A DNA stretch of 64,000 bases from Schistosoma mansoni. Taxonomy: Eukaryota; Platyhelminthes; Trematoda; Strigeidida; Schistosomatidae. Made by a program: the position numbers and the translations under genes. The stretch lies in contig NC_031502.1 in NCBI RefSeq assembly GCF_000237925.1, forward strand, positions 26,355,951 through 26,419,950, read 5' to 3'. Shown piece after piece: positions 50,165-61,945 of this stretch; position 1 is the first letter of the stretch, and every line of letters begins with the position of its first letter. The notes beneath the pieces were generated by a model. The model saw nothing but the letters and a program-made list of their open reading frames with translations. It had not been told where the DNA came from and did not search any database.

Positions 50165-51540
50165 TGACTCCGTTGACCGTGAGGTTCTATGGCAGTGTTT
50201 GTCACTGAAAGGAGTACCAAAGAAGTACATGAACCCCATAAAGGCTCTCTACTCGAACACAACTGGTCGAGTTAGAGCCTATGGCGAACTGTCATCAGAA
50301 TTGGTTACCTCAAGTGGTGTTCGTCAGGGCTTTCCACTCTCCCCATTCTTGTTTAACTTTGTCGTTGACATGCTTTTAGAGATAACACTTTCATCATCTC
50401 AATTTCCAGAAGTTGAACTTTTACCGGGAGGCTCACTTGTTGACTTAGGATACGCCGACGACATAGTTTTATTTGGTGAAGACGCTGACAAAATGCAGAG
50501 TCTTCTGACCACTACAAACAACTATGCAAGCATATTTGGTATGCGATTCTTCCCCTCGATGTGCAAAATGTTACTTCATGATTGGGTTGCATCGGCATCC
50601 TAACGAATGATAGGGAGTGAAGTAGTTGAGTGTGTTGACCGCTTCACTTATCTCGGGAGTCTCATCAACCCTTGTGGTCTGGTATGTGACGAAATCTCAG
50701 CACGGATAAAGAAGGCTCGTCTAGCTTTCGCCAACTTGCGTCATTTATGGTGTAGGCGAGATAACCGTCTAGTAACAAAAGGACGGGTTTACTATGCAGC
50801 ATTTCGTTCCGTCCTACCTTATGGCAATGAAACATGGCCGATAAGAGTAGAGGATATTCGTAGGCTACTAGTATTCGATCATAGTTGCTTGTATATATTG
50901 AGACCACCGAGTAAGTAATGCAGTTGTTAGAAAACAGGTACTAGGTAAGGATGGCAAATCGATTGATGAAGTGGTGAAACTTCATCAGTTGAGATGGCTG
51001 GAATACGTGCTACGTATGTCCGACCACCGACTGCCCCGACGTGCAATGCTTTATGGTGTAGGAGTAGGTTGGAAGAAAGCTAGGGGCGGCCAGAGCAAAA
51101 CGTGGCACAAGTCCATGAAGTCACTGACAATTGGACTGAGCCATGTTGGTAGGTGTAGACTACCTGGTTGGGATTCGCGAGATGATAGCAACCGATGGTT
51201 AGAGACCTTGAATGACATGGCTCAAAATCATTTGCAATGGCGCAGGTGCATCCACTCTGTGTTCTACCAAGTTCTAATCCTCTGAATTCCTCATGTCCCT
51301 ATCCTTTTTCTCTTTTCAAATTTATTTCACTGTATTATACTCCTTCAATAACATCTTCAAACCCTAATCTTTCACATAACGCTTATACTCTTACTAATTC
51401 TACCACTATGGGATTTGAATCGACAACTTCACAACAACACAAAGGACATGAAATGAAATGACTTCATCTCTGTGCTAATGTGGTATGGCAGCTCGAACTG
51501 ATGTACGTACGTACGAAGTTCTACGCTGTGACTGACTGAC
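50165..51540 (+). mobile_element. LINE-A, 5'-truncated insertion with target-site duplication
   Basis: Starts in the RT domain (DSVDREVLWQ, LKGVPKKYM), then SGVRQGFPLSPFLF, GYADDIVLFGEDADKMQSLL, the thumb and C-terminal region and the 3' UTR with GTACGTACGAAG and a TGACTGACTGAC tail. It is flanked by ACAAGCGAAATTC (50152-50164) and ACAAGAGAAATCC (51539-51551), an imperfect 13-bp duplication. The left arm has the empty site at 10622-10634. It has one clear stop between two long frames, plus frame slips further on. Confidence 0.88.
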
Positions 51541-52419
51541 AAGAGAAATCCAACTGTTATTGCCCAGATATTAGTTAAAATAAGAATAACGTACAGATAT
51601 ATCACGTTTCACTATGATGACTTTCATGTTATAACATGGCGCCTACTTTCATTCATTGGTGTGACTGATGGTTAGTGTATTAAAACGTTTTAAAATTCGC
51701 TCAATCACATCCCAAACTGTTAATAATTGTTCATTTATAGAAAATAAGGTCACGACTCGTGACTTCCTACATATTCATCGTACGCCTAATCATGGAAGAA
51801 AAACGATATCGTTTGAATAGGATTTCCACCCTTATATTCACTCATAATTACCTTTAAAACAAACAGGATATAGATTTTCATTCATCGATGTTAACTAGAA
51901 TGTTGTAGGTGCTCACATGCACTGGGAAGCTCATAAGTAAACAGAGTCAAGACAGTCACGAACAGTAAATTAATTCGAGAAGAGAATGCCAACGTGTAGG
52001 ATACTCAAAAACATACATATGCGATTACGCGGATTGAGAGAATCAGTCGTCATAGATCGAAGAAACTATTCACTACAAAAAAGTGCGAAAGGCTACAATA
52101 CACTTGTTTCAAAATTAATTACTCTTGCTAAATAAACCAAAAATTTAACTAGGTAAAGAACATCGTGTTATTTTACTGCGAAATTCAGAGAAAATTGCCC
52201 ATACATTTGACAGGACAAATTGGTTTGTATTGTCCACATAAGACCACTGATCCTGATGTAATAAAACATTTAGGAAAAGCCTCTGAGAAAGCTTCAGAAA
52301 AGTTACCATGCCTTTACTCCTGAATAACACGAACCTATTTATGCGAAATAACATTAATCAGATAGTGGACAGTTTAGTTCAGTTAAAAAACCAATAGATG
52401 TAATTTAAGACAATGGTAC

Positions 52420-52667
52420 CTTGGATGCTGACAGTTAATATGATAGACGTAATCCAAAGCTACAGACCCATCCAAATCGTTTAAATCAATAGAATTCAGT
52501 GTATTGGAACTTGATTTATCAGAGACTGTCCCCTCAGCCTTCACCGTTATGTGGATCGGTGACGGAGGCTCGAATACATCATCTTCACCATTAGTTGACT
52601 GAATGTGTTTATCGTAAGAAACATTATGGGTCGATTCAAGTTGTTCTGTTCGAGGTATTTCTGTCAT
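52420..52667 (-). CDS. ABHD4/5-family hydrolase, internal exon with acidic insert
   Basis: Begins in phase 0 after acceptor CCCCAAG and ends AAG|GTACC, leaving AG to be completed by the next exon to Ser (giving HPSGETGF). Most of the exon is a Ser/Asp/Glu-rich stretch (TEIPRTEQL, EDDVFEPPSPIHI, DKSSSNTLNS) absent from human ABHD5. Only the last part, SVALDYVYHINCQHP, aligns with VTEYIYHCNVQTP. It probably encodes a surface loop between the cap and the last part of the fold. The whole exon sits inside inverted duplication BC and has a copy with an identical translation at 9506-9753. Confidence 0.82.
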
Positions 52668-53504
52668 CTTGGGGATTCAAAAATGTTAGAAATTAGAATT
52701 GTAATCTAAATTTACATATTATCGTTTACTCACTGGACATTTTCAACAAGAAAAGTGTCTAACATTGTGCATAAATTTCATGCAATTTATAAAAAAATCT
52801 ACTCAAATTACGGGGAGCGCCTGAGACGAAATCGTCGAACCGAGCAACATATTACCAATTCACCAGTATGAACTGCTAAGGAGAACTCAGACTGCCTAAT
52901 TTTTTGTAATTACATGTTATTTCTTTTTCTTAGAGAATAATCTCGATAGCACTTTTCCAAACTATATTTCAGTAATTACCTATACTGTTATTTGATCAGT
53001 TGTTTTTAATTACAGTTTGACAGTTGTGTTAAGCATCCCAACATCACTGGGTCTTACTTTGTAAACGAAGTTGTCGAAGTTTTGGTTATCTGTTCGAAAG
53101 ATAAAGTTGTTCTAAGAAGTCCCTTCACCAATTGGCGTGTGGATTACTAACGTCGAAGTGTTTTTCTTAAACGTCCGGTCTGTCAAGTTCCCATTAGTCT
53201 TTTTAGTATTAAAAGATTCTCAAATTATCGTAGACCCAGCCGAAAACCAATCGCGATTACATTAAAAAACTTAAAATAAAGAAACAACCCACAATTGATA
53301 AATCCTGATGAAAACAAGTTCAAAATCTACTTCCAGGTTTTAAAGTTTGTTTATTGACGAAGTAGATACCTCTCTCTCTCTCTTTATATATATACATAAC
53401 TATCTTATCAACCTTCATAAAATATATATTTACAAATATTTATAACTTCGTAGATGATTGATTGGTTTATTAATTCTTGTAATGATAAACCAACTCAGCC
53501 TTGA

Positions 53505-53821
53505 GTCTGTCGAGGGTTAGTAATCCCAATCCGTGAAAAAGAACTTTTCTAAAGCAAACGCCAGCCAGAAAAACCCACTTTAATTATTTAAATTCTGCTC
53601 AAGGAGTTCAAGGGTTTTCATTTAGAAGAGTTATAATGCCTTATGATAAAAGCCAAGATCCTTCGGAAGTCACGAGGCCGATGCCCCTTCTAAAAATCAG
53701 AGCAACAATTAGCATAGGCATATGGAAAGTCCTCACAATGAAGCAGACTGGCAGGACCAGTCAAATTGTTGGGGAGATGAGATATAACCTGGCGGAACCT
53801 GATATAAGCGAAACCCATTAA
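53505..53821 (+). mobile_element. SR2/RTE-like LINE, 5' end fragment (right copy)
   Basis: Mirror of 8361-8680: 5' UTR (GAGGGTTAGTAATCCCAATC), then DPSEVTRPMPLLK and IGIWKVLTMKQTGRTSQIV. The fragment stops after ISETH, so nearly all of the element is missing. Confidence 0.75.
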
Positions 53822-54240
53822 AGTAATCAGAGTTTGCGAAACTGATGGTTGTTGCTCCTTATAAGCATACGCAAATAAATTTTGCAGTACTGTCCAATTA
53901 ACGTAGACTATGCAGTAACAACAATCATAATGATAGTCACTGGACAAACTTCAAAGTGGCATTTCTTACTTCTCTTGAGGCTTAAGATATATAAAGTGTG
54001 AATCGTAACCTAGATACCATCATCTCAGACGACACATCCACATATATTCGTCCTGAGCCCAAAAACTCATCTGCTACAAGAAGTGGAGTAGCTTGTGCCT
54101 CCATAGTGCGCATGCATTTTCATACAGGCACTAGTAAAAACCTATTTAATGAGTGTTACAGAAAGTCTCACGGAGTTTGTGTCAAGAGCTATAATTGTTC
54201 GATTTCAGAAATGCTAAACCAAACTGAATCCCCTAAAAAT

Positions 54241-56054
54241 GCTATCAAGAATATTAATCCTCGTGACTTATACTAAGCATCGGTCTGCAACTGTATTAGC
54301 TTACACGTGACTACGTCACATCTACTCGCTGCACTAGAAGAGATTTTGATCAACATTTTGGAGGGCCACACTGACAGAGAATTGAGTTAATTATCGACAT
54401 CTCAGTTAGTGAGTCCAATAACATAAACACAACCATGTAATATCTAGCTTTCACGATGGTAAATTAAACTACATAAGAACTGCCTTTTTAATTGACAGTA
54501 TAAGTCGATGGTTATGAGTGTAACGTTACGAGTATTAGAGGATTGTAACGTACCAATACATTACGGCTCTGCTAACAGTAACTACAAACTTGCTTTAGTT
54601 GCAAACCTGCCTGATGATTTTAGATACTCTCTCAGGCTATCCTATTTGACAACTGCCACTAACTGCTTTTAGAGGAATATCGTCACCTCATTTTTTAACC
54701 TTTTCTCCCTCAACTGCCGTTCTATGAGGTCCCTAAATGATGAGAACGATATTCCTGTTTTTAAAGTTATCCTCCAGAAGCTCTAATCAAATGCTAATTG
54801 GAAGTCCTCTTTCACCAGACTATAAACTTCATAGTTTTATAAATCCCCTCTCAGAACTATCCCTTGATAAATCACTCATTTAATTGACCCGTCAAACTTC
54901 CTCTGTAATTTCAGGCCACGTCTCGTCAATCACCACACTGCTTTCCCGCATATCCTACGTGTTGATTACTCATCTAATGAATCTCATGAAGACGAATATA
55001 GAGTTCATACTCTTACATCACGTTCGTTTTCGTCTTTCAACAACTTACATCCCCAAAATAATCCAAGCAATTCATCAAACTCACATCATGCATCGATTTG
55101 TGACCTGCTGAAAAATTTGCATCAAGACTCATGATGTATTTTATCTTCAAAAATTCCCGTTTTGTCATGAATAAACTCAATTAATAATGTTCTGTGTTGA
55201 TTAGTCGTAACCCATTGGCCTTCTGAATACCATGGGGTTGGTGCTCTCATAACACTACGAGTGGACATATTTTTTTAGACTGACTAGCATGCATTGATGT
55301 CGAGAGTGATTACTTCGATCCATCCATGTTTGTGGAGCGCAACCTTCTGTTTTTTGAGGGTTTTTTATAAACGAGGACAAGGAAACTAATCGGTGATATT
55401 AAGGTCGTTCTCCTACTCTTGTTACTTAGACTCACGTTACCGATCTTATATTGGCTTCGCTACTTTACTAAGATAACCTATAACATACTAACTGAGGCCC
55501 TTACGTTATGATCCCATGGTTGGCACTTGGTGAAAAAAAGTAATAAAGAAATAAATATCAGATAATAAGAAATGAAGTTGCTAGGATCTCTAAACATTTT
55601 CTCTTGCTGCATTTTCGGTTTCAATGAAAGCCCTTCCCGATTCTAACTTTAAATTTCCCTCTATTATTGGAGTCCATTCCACCCTGCAACATATCACAAC
55701 TCATTGTTCTCCAAGGTCATAATTTCTATGAGATGCCATTTTTGTATGGATTGAGACAACTGTGAAATTATAATACAGCACTAACATACACATTTATTCA
55801 GTAGTTAATATATAGGCATGAATATTCTGCTATATGGTTCCACTGATTTTATCCTATTTAAAGGCCTGTCTGGATAGCTTCTTATCTGTTAGTCCATGTT
55901 GCAAATTATTGATCTTGCTTATATAAATGACATGAACCTGCTATACCAGAAATTCTCTTATCACGGTATTCCTTATTACAGATGACCATGATCCCGTCGA
56001 GAACTTAGGCAAATCCAAGTCAGTGTGGTTAATAATATTGTGGCGAGTATACGG
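54241..56054. other. ABHD intron, no gene recognised
   Basis: Moderately AT-rich. The open frame 54884-55111 plus has no motif. The text has the look of old, eroded repeat sequence, but no family could be named. Confidence 0.35.
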
Positions 56055-56160
56055 ATTTATAATACAAGACAGTAATCAACAACAGACGAACAATAACAGA
56101 GAAAGCTAAGGGTGGAAAATCCTGATTGACGGCTTATGTAATGCGATGAGAAACAGACTT
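56055..56160 (+). mobile_element. Short SR2-like LINE remnant
   Basis: AAGACAGTAATCAACAACAG and AGAGAAAGCTAAG match the SR2 linker near 47278-47325; then follows a piece resembling the LINE C-terminus (GATTGACGGCTTATG). A heavily deleted relic. Confidence 0.5.
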
Positions 56161-56261
56161 AAGTAATAATGAAATCCAGTTTAGAGTCAATCGGGAAATA
56201 TAAAAAAGAGATCATTTTAAGACTTTAGATTTACAGAATCAACGAGCGGATCTATCTACAT

Positions 56262-56497
56262 TACTACATTTCGGAACAGTGGACACCAACCCTGAGATAC
56301 AGGCACACCCAGCTGACGAGTCTCAAATAGGGTGAAACGCACGTCCTGAATTTCACTGCTAGCCACCATATATCTTTGCTTATAATGCTTGTGACTTAAG
56401 GCAATATCGAGGCCATCCGCACAGGATGCACATATGCCAATAAGAGACTGATCAATTGCAATCCTAAACATCAATGGGAGGACACGAACAAAAAATA
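56262..56497. repeat. Unclassified repeat-like block
   Basis: Base composition is less AT-rich than the flanks, and the minus strand is open for 72 codons (56474-56256) with no known motif. It feels like a dispersed schistosome repeat, but only one copy is in the window, so this is weakly supported. Confidence 0.3.
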
Positions 56498-56989
56498 CAA
56501 AGTGACAGCCATTGTTTCCAACTACAGAGTACGGTTATCTTATACACCCCGATTAAAAAGTAAAGCATATCAAGAAGCCCTGTTTTTGGCTTTACAAACT
56601 GTTGCAACCTCCTGATATCCTCAATTCTATTCTCATTCTAACCTATTCATCTGGAATTGAGCACTGCATATCGATGTTAACAATGATTGGAAGTGCTTAA
56701 AACCGATGAGAACCACTCCAGTAGATGAAAATTAACGGCCTTATTAACCCTAATTAACATCTTACACTTAACAGTCATATCCGTTTGTAAACAAACAGTC
56801 TTGATGAAAAATTCGAATTAGGCTAAACTGCTTGGGAAACAACTCTGTGCTGAAGTCACAGGAATACTTAACAATCAACTATGAATAATTTAACGTGATA
56901 TCGTAAATGTCTCCAAAATTTTCTCTGGATTGAATAAACTCATGCTAAATGCAACTTCAAATATATTAAATCTTAATATACAATAAACC

Positions 56990-57135
56990 ACACAACAGAG
57001 AAGTAGTAGCTTAGCATTTAAGCCATCCGACATTCGGCCACTAGGTTCCAAGTTCGAACCCCGCTCCATCTCCTTCGGTTTGGACAGCCGGGTAATATCA
57101 TGAGACCTCACTGTGTGGCTCGTACTCAAGTACCT
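56990..57135 (+). repeat. tRNA-derived SINE-like fragment
   Basis: A box A-like TAGCTTAGCATTTAAG at about 57008 and a box B-like AGTTCGAACCCC at about 57050 are spaced as in a tRNA-derived promoter and followed by a non-tRNA body. No poly-A or target duplication was identified. Confidence 0.45.
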
Positions 57136-57383
57136 GATGAATGAGTTCGTTCAATTTATTTAAGTATTATCGGACAAAAATTACTAACCCATTATTAGCA
57201 ACTATGTAAAACGTGTGATTGTAGTTTTATAAATTACAGTGTATAGCTGGACCATTAGGTTTTCATAATAGGCTAATAAGCGTATTGTCTCTTTGAAACA
57301 TTTTTATACCTATCATATAGTTTTTTTTCCGACAGACAAAAACAACTCTTTAGATAACAAAATTTATCGGAAACATATCTAAC

Positions 57384-57624
57384 CTCTTCAGCGCGAATGG
57401 GCCTTTGATCGAAAAACCCTCTTAGATCCTGACGGAAATAGTGGATAAGGCTAGGCCCGAAAGGCCCGGCAGCACGAAGAAAGGATAAGGGATTAAAGGA
57501 ACGAAATAAATGACGAACAGTTGAAAATATCCATGCTTGAGCTGCGCCCACATTCGATTGATCTTTAACTTTTAGGGGATCCTCCACAAAACCCCAAGGA
57601 TCCGCTAGGATCAAATGAACAACC
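57384..57624 (-). CDS. ABHD4/5-family hydrolase, exon with the PWG motif
   Basis: After acceptor TAATTAG the exon starts with a G completing a split codon and reads VVHLILADPWGFVEDPL, then FNPLSFLRAAGPFGPSLIHY, RQDLRGFF and RPIRAEE, ending at a GTTAGA donor at 57383. Human ABHD5 has HLILVEPWGF...[25 protein letters not shown] in the same order (recalled). This is the segment after the nucleophile elbow, leading into the cap. It is 241 bp, phase 2 in and phase 0 out, in register with the exon at 52667. Upstream exons with the start codon and the GxSxG or GxNxG elbow are not visible before 64000 and probably lie outside the window. Confidence 0.85.
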
Positions 57625-58364
57625 CTAATTAGAAAAAATAAAAAGCATTGACAATTTCCAATAAGCAAAGTCACTATTTTAATGCAATTCATACAACACT
57701 CAAGTATTTTATGATTAGAATAAAGCATTTCACGACGTACAAATTTCAAGCTGATACTATATTGAACCAAGAACAATAGAGCACTAGCTCAAGTCCCTAT
57801 ATTTCGAAACAGAGACATCAAAAAGGAAAATAAAACTAAACAGAAACAAGATTAAATGAAAAATAAGTGGGTCCAGAGCAGGGAAAGTCAGTAGAGCTGG
57901 GCTACTGGTGGTTTAGAGAAGCATTAGTACAATTTTACTTAACTCAGATTGGAAACAAATTGTTTCATGAAATGGGTCGATTTTAAAGCATAGCAACCCA
58001 GTGGCTTTCAATTAATATTTCCATTCGAGATGGACGAATAGGAATATACTATAAACATTCTGTATCACAATCTTCTTAAACAATTTAAATATTTCATCCA
58101 CAGGATTATGTTCATTCAGTGCTTTAAACTGTTCGGGTGGATAACGTTTTGAAAGTATTCCCTAGATTCAATAGCCACTCCTTACAAACGCTTAACAGTC
58201 AATCATAACCAATGTAGATCCTAGCATATAGCTGCATAATAAAATGAAGTTAGCAAGCTTAGTGCCAAATGAGTTCATATTATAGCAGTATTATTGATGA
58301 GAACGACTAAAAACCAAGAATATGGTTCTAAAGAGTATAAAGACAGAATATGAATCAGCCACAA
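57625..58364. other. ABHD intron, no gene recognised
   Basis: AT-rich, no repeats recognised, only background open frames. Confidence 0.4.
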
Positions 58365-58700
58365 CCTGATACGTATGTACATCGGTTCAAGTTTCCATAA
58401 ACCATTAGTGCAGAGATCAAATTGTCGGGCCAAATCTCAGAAAAGTAGAGGTAGTAACAGTATCAGTGGTAATAGGAAAGATTTGGGATTGGAGATACGA
58501 TCCGAGAAAATACAAACTAGTGAAATAAAGAAGCGAAAAAAAATAGAAAATTTCGGATCTAAGAATTCCAAGGAAGACAAAGAATGGATGTACCTGAACC
58601 ACTGCAGATGGTCATGAGCCATGTCATTCAAAGTGTCTAACCACTGATCACGATAATCGAGAGAAAGGGAAACTTAAATTCTAGAGGAAGATCAACAATA
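58365..58700 (-). mobile_element. LINE-A 3' end fragment
   Basis: On the minus strand the family C-terminus (MNDMAHDHLQWFRYIHSLSS, 58631 downward) is followed by the 3' UTR ending near TGTACATACGTATC at 58365. It matches the tail of the copy at 1013. No RT is present. Confidence 0.7.
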
Positions 58701-59139
58701 AGTGCATTTGAGTTAGTGTGACTGGTTCTGAACTGTTACTTGACGTCTACAACTGACGATTGTGGCTACCTTGTAGAACAGTTAATTATTTCATTCATTG
58801 ATGCCAAGTCTTAGTTAAGACGTCCCTAGGTTTATTACAACTGACTCCCATGCTAACTAGCGTTGCGCGTCAGGGTATGAGGTGGTTGGGCAAACATAAC
58901 ACGTCTCAACTATCTCGATCGGTAGATTTGGTCTCACTACTTGATTTCCTATAGTCACCTCCATACTCGAGGAAAACACTTATGCTCAAACACTTATATC
59001 CTACATAGGGCCTCTACATTTATAAAGTGTTTCTCATGGTTAAAGTGTACGTGTATTTTTGGGTATACAAATTACAAATCATAACTCCACCTACAGTTCT
59101 TCTAGAGTTAATGCCAGTCCCAAGCCCACAAAAATGGTG
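58701..59139. other. Intergenic or intronic stretch, repeat-like
   Basis: No gene. ATGAGGTGGTTGGGC near 58878 recalls the LRWLG motif of LINE C-termini, so an eroded plus-strand LINE piece is possible. Confidence 0.3.
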
Positions 59140-61945
59140 AGGGTTGGACGTGGGATCGGCAACCTCATCTAGCAGAAAACAATCTTGCTAAAAAAACATC
59201 GACCTGATTAAACAGATTAAACCATTTAAACTCTGCCCTCCGAGTTCAAGGAAGAATTATGACGCTTCAGGATGAAAGCCGAGATTCTTCGGAAGTCACG
59301 AGGCCGACACCCCTTCTAACAACCAGAACAGCATTTTTTTATAGGTATATGGAACGTCCACACAATGTGGGAGACCGGGAAGGCCTGACGAATAGCAACG
59401 GAAATGAGGAGATACAAATTGACAGTACTCGGAATCAGCGAAACCCAATGGACTCAAGCTGGACAACAAAGGCCAGATACGCGAGAGATGCTGTATTCTG
59501 GTCACGAACAGAAAAATGCTCCACACACTCAGGGAGTTGCTCTAATGCTGTCCAGGGAAGCACGAAATGCACTTGTAGGATGGGAATCTCATGGATCCAG
59601 GATCACCAAAGCATCCTTCAAAACAAAGAAGAAGGGAATCACAACAAATGTTATCCAGTGTTATGCACCCACTAATGATAGCAACGATAACAACGACAAC
59701 GACAACGACAAAGATCAGTTCTATGAGAGGCTGCAATCAATCATAGCGAGGTGCACAGGGAAATATCTGACCATCCTAATAGGAGAAATAAACGCCGAAG
59801 TCGGAATGGACAACAATGGATATGAAGATATCGTGAGACGACATGATCTGTGGGAAAGGAATGAGAATGGTGAGATATTTGCATATTTATGTGGATTTTA
59901 AAATCGTTATAGGCGGTACAATATTCTCAACCAAACGCGTATACAAAGCTACATGAGTCTCACCGGATCACACCACGGAGAACCAGATCGACCATATTTG
60001 CATCACTCAAAAATTCAGAACGACAATGGAAGACCTGGAAACCAGGAGATGAGCTGACGTAGCTTCAGATCACCACCTGATGGTTGCCAAGATGAAACTG
60101 AAGCTAAAGAAACACTGGACAACTGGAGAAACAGCATTACAAAGGTTCAATACAGCCTTCCTTAGACATACTGACAAACTCAACAAGTTCAAGATAACTC
60201 TCAACAACAGGTTCCAAGCCCTACAAGATCTATTCAAGAGAGAAAAAACTACTATGTAGAACAACTGAGAAGGGATCAAAGCAGAATTAACCACAACGTG
60301 TCAGGAGGTTCTGAGCCGAAAGAAGAAGCATCATCACAAGGAATGGATCTCTATCGAAATCCTAGACAAGATTCAGGGAAGGAAGAACAAGGAGATAGTT
60401 AACAACAGCTGAACAAGAACAGAGAAGGTCAAGACACAAGCTGAATATACAGAAGCAGACAAGCAACTGAAGCGGAGCACTAGAGCCGACAAGCAAAAAT
60501 ATGTGGAAGACCTAGCAACGATAGAAGAAAAACCTGCAAGAGAAGGAAATATCAGACAACTATATGACACAACGAAAAAACTGACATGGAAATATAGTAA
60601 ATCAGAGAAACCGGTCAAGGACAAAGAGGGAAAGCCAATCACCGAGATTCAAGAACAGAGAAACAGATGGGTGGAATACTTCGAGGAACTCTTAAATAGA
60701 CCAGCTCCACTGAACACAACGGACGTCGAAGCAACACACACAGACCTCCCTATCAATGTCACTCCACCGATGACCGAAGAACTCAGGGTGGTTATTGGAA
60801 AAATTAAGAGCTGGAAAGCAGTGGGACCTGACAATATACCAGCTGAGGCGCCGAAGTCAGATATAGAAGCAACTGTAATCATGTTTTACGTTCTATTGGG
60901 AGGAGGAACAAGTGCCGACAGACTGAGAGGAAGGACACCTCATCAAAATACCGAAGAAAGGAAATCTGGGCAGATGTGAGAATTACAGAGGCATCACACT
61001 GTTGTCAGTACCGGGAAAGGTTTTCAATAGAGTGTTGCTGAACCGGATGAAAGACGAAGTAGACGCCCAACTTCGAGATCAACAAGTCGGATTCCGTAAG
61101 GATCAATCGTGAACAGACCGAATCGCAACACTACGGATCTTCGTTGAACAGTCAATTGAATGGAACTCGTCATTATACATCAACTTCATCGACTATGAGA
61201 AAGTATTTGACAGCGTGGATAGGAGGACTTTATGGAAACTTCTTCGATACTATGGTGTACCTGAGAAGATATTCAACATCGTCCAGAATTCATACGACGA
61301 ACTACAGTGTGCATGGAGGGCAACTGAAAGACGCATTCCAATTACGGACCGGTGTCAGACAAGGCTGTCTGCTCTCCCCCTTCCTCTTTCTTCTGGTGGT
61401 CGATTGGATTATGAAGACCTCGACATCTGAGAGGGGACACTGAATACAATGGACAGCTTGGAATCAACTAGACGATTTGGATGTAGCAGATGACCTGGCC
61501 TTTCTATCCCATACACACCAACAAATACAGATAAAGACAACTAGTGTAACAGCAGCCTCTGCATCAGTAGGCCTCAACATACACAAAGGAAAAGGCAAGA
61601 TCCTCGAATATAACACGGAGAACACCAACACAATCACACTTGATGCAGTTCTGAAAGAGGTGGGCAGCAGCACCATCGATGAACAAGGAGGATCGGATGC
61701 AGACGTAAAAGCGAGGATTGACAAAGCAAGGACAGCATCCATACAGTTGAAGAACATATAGAACTCAAAACAACTGTCAACCAATACCAAAGTCATAATC
61801 TTCAATACGAACATCAAGACAGTTTTACTCTAAGGAGCTGAAACTTAGAGAACTGTTACAATTATCACCAAAAAGGTACAATTATTCATAAACAGTTGTC
61901 TACGCAAGATACTCTATGTCCGTTGGCCGGAAACCACCAGCAACA

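Larger units (their letters stand above)
47398..54240. repeat. Inverted duplication BC, right arm (partner 7942-13903)
   Basis: Mirror of the left arm; lies wholly within two introns and one exon of the ABHD gene. It contains the in-register ABHD exon and the uninterrupted SR2 parent, so it is the likely source. It carries a 1387-bp LINE-A insertion that the left arm lacks, and DNA across the stretch that is an N-gap on the left. Confidence 0.92.

Noticed and set aside
2588-54240. The inverted repeats as unmerged haplotypes
   Set aside because: Haplotigs would normally be direct or separate contigs, not inverted with different insertions and interleaved gene exons. Misassembly is not excluded, but this particular explanation is disfavoured.
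57273-57776. 167-codon frame as a single-exon gene
   Set aside because: Homology to ABHD4/5 is limited to 57384-57624, with splice sites at both ends; the flanks of the frame are intron.
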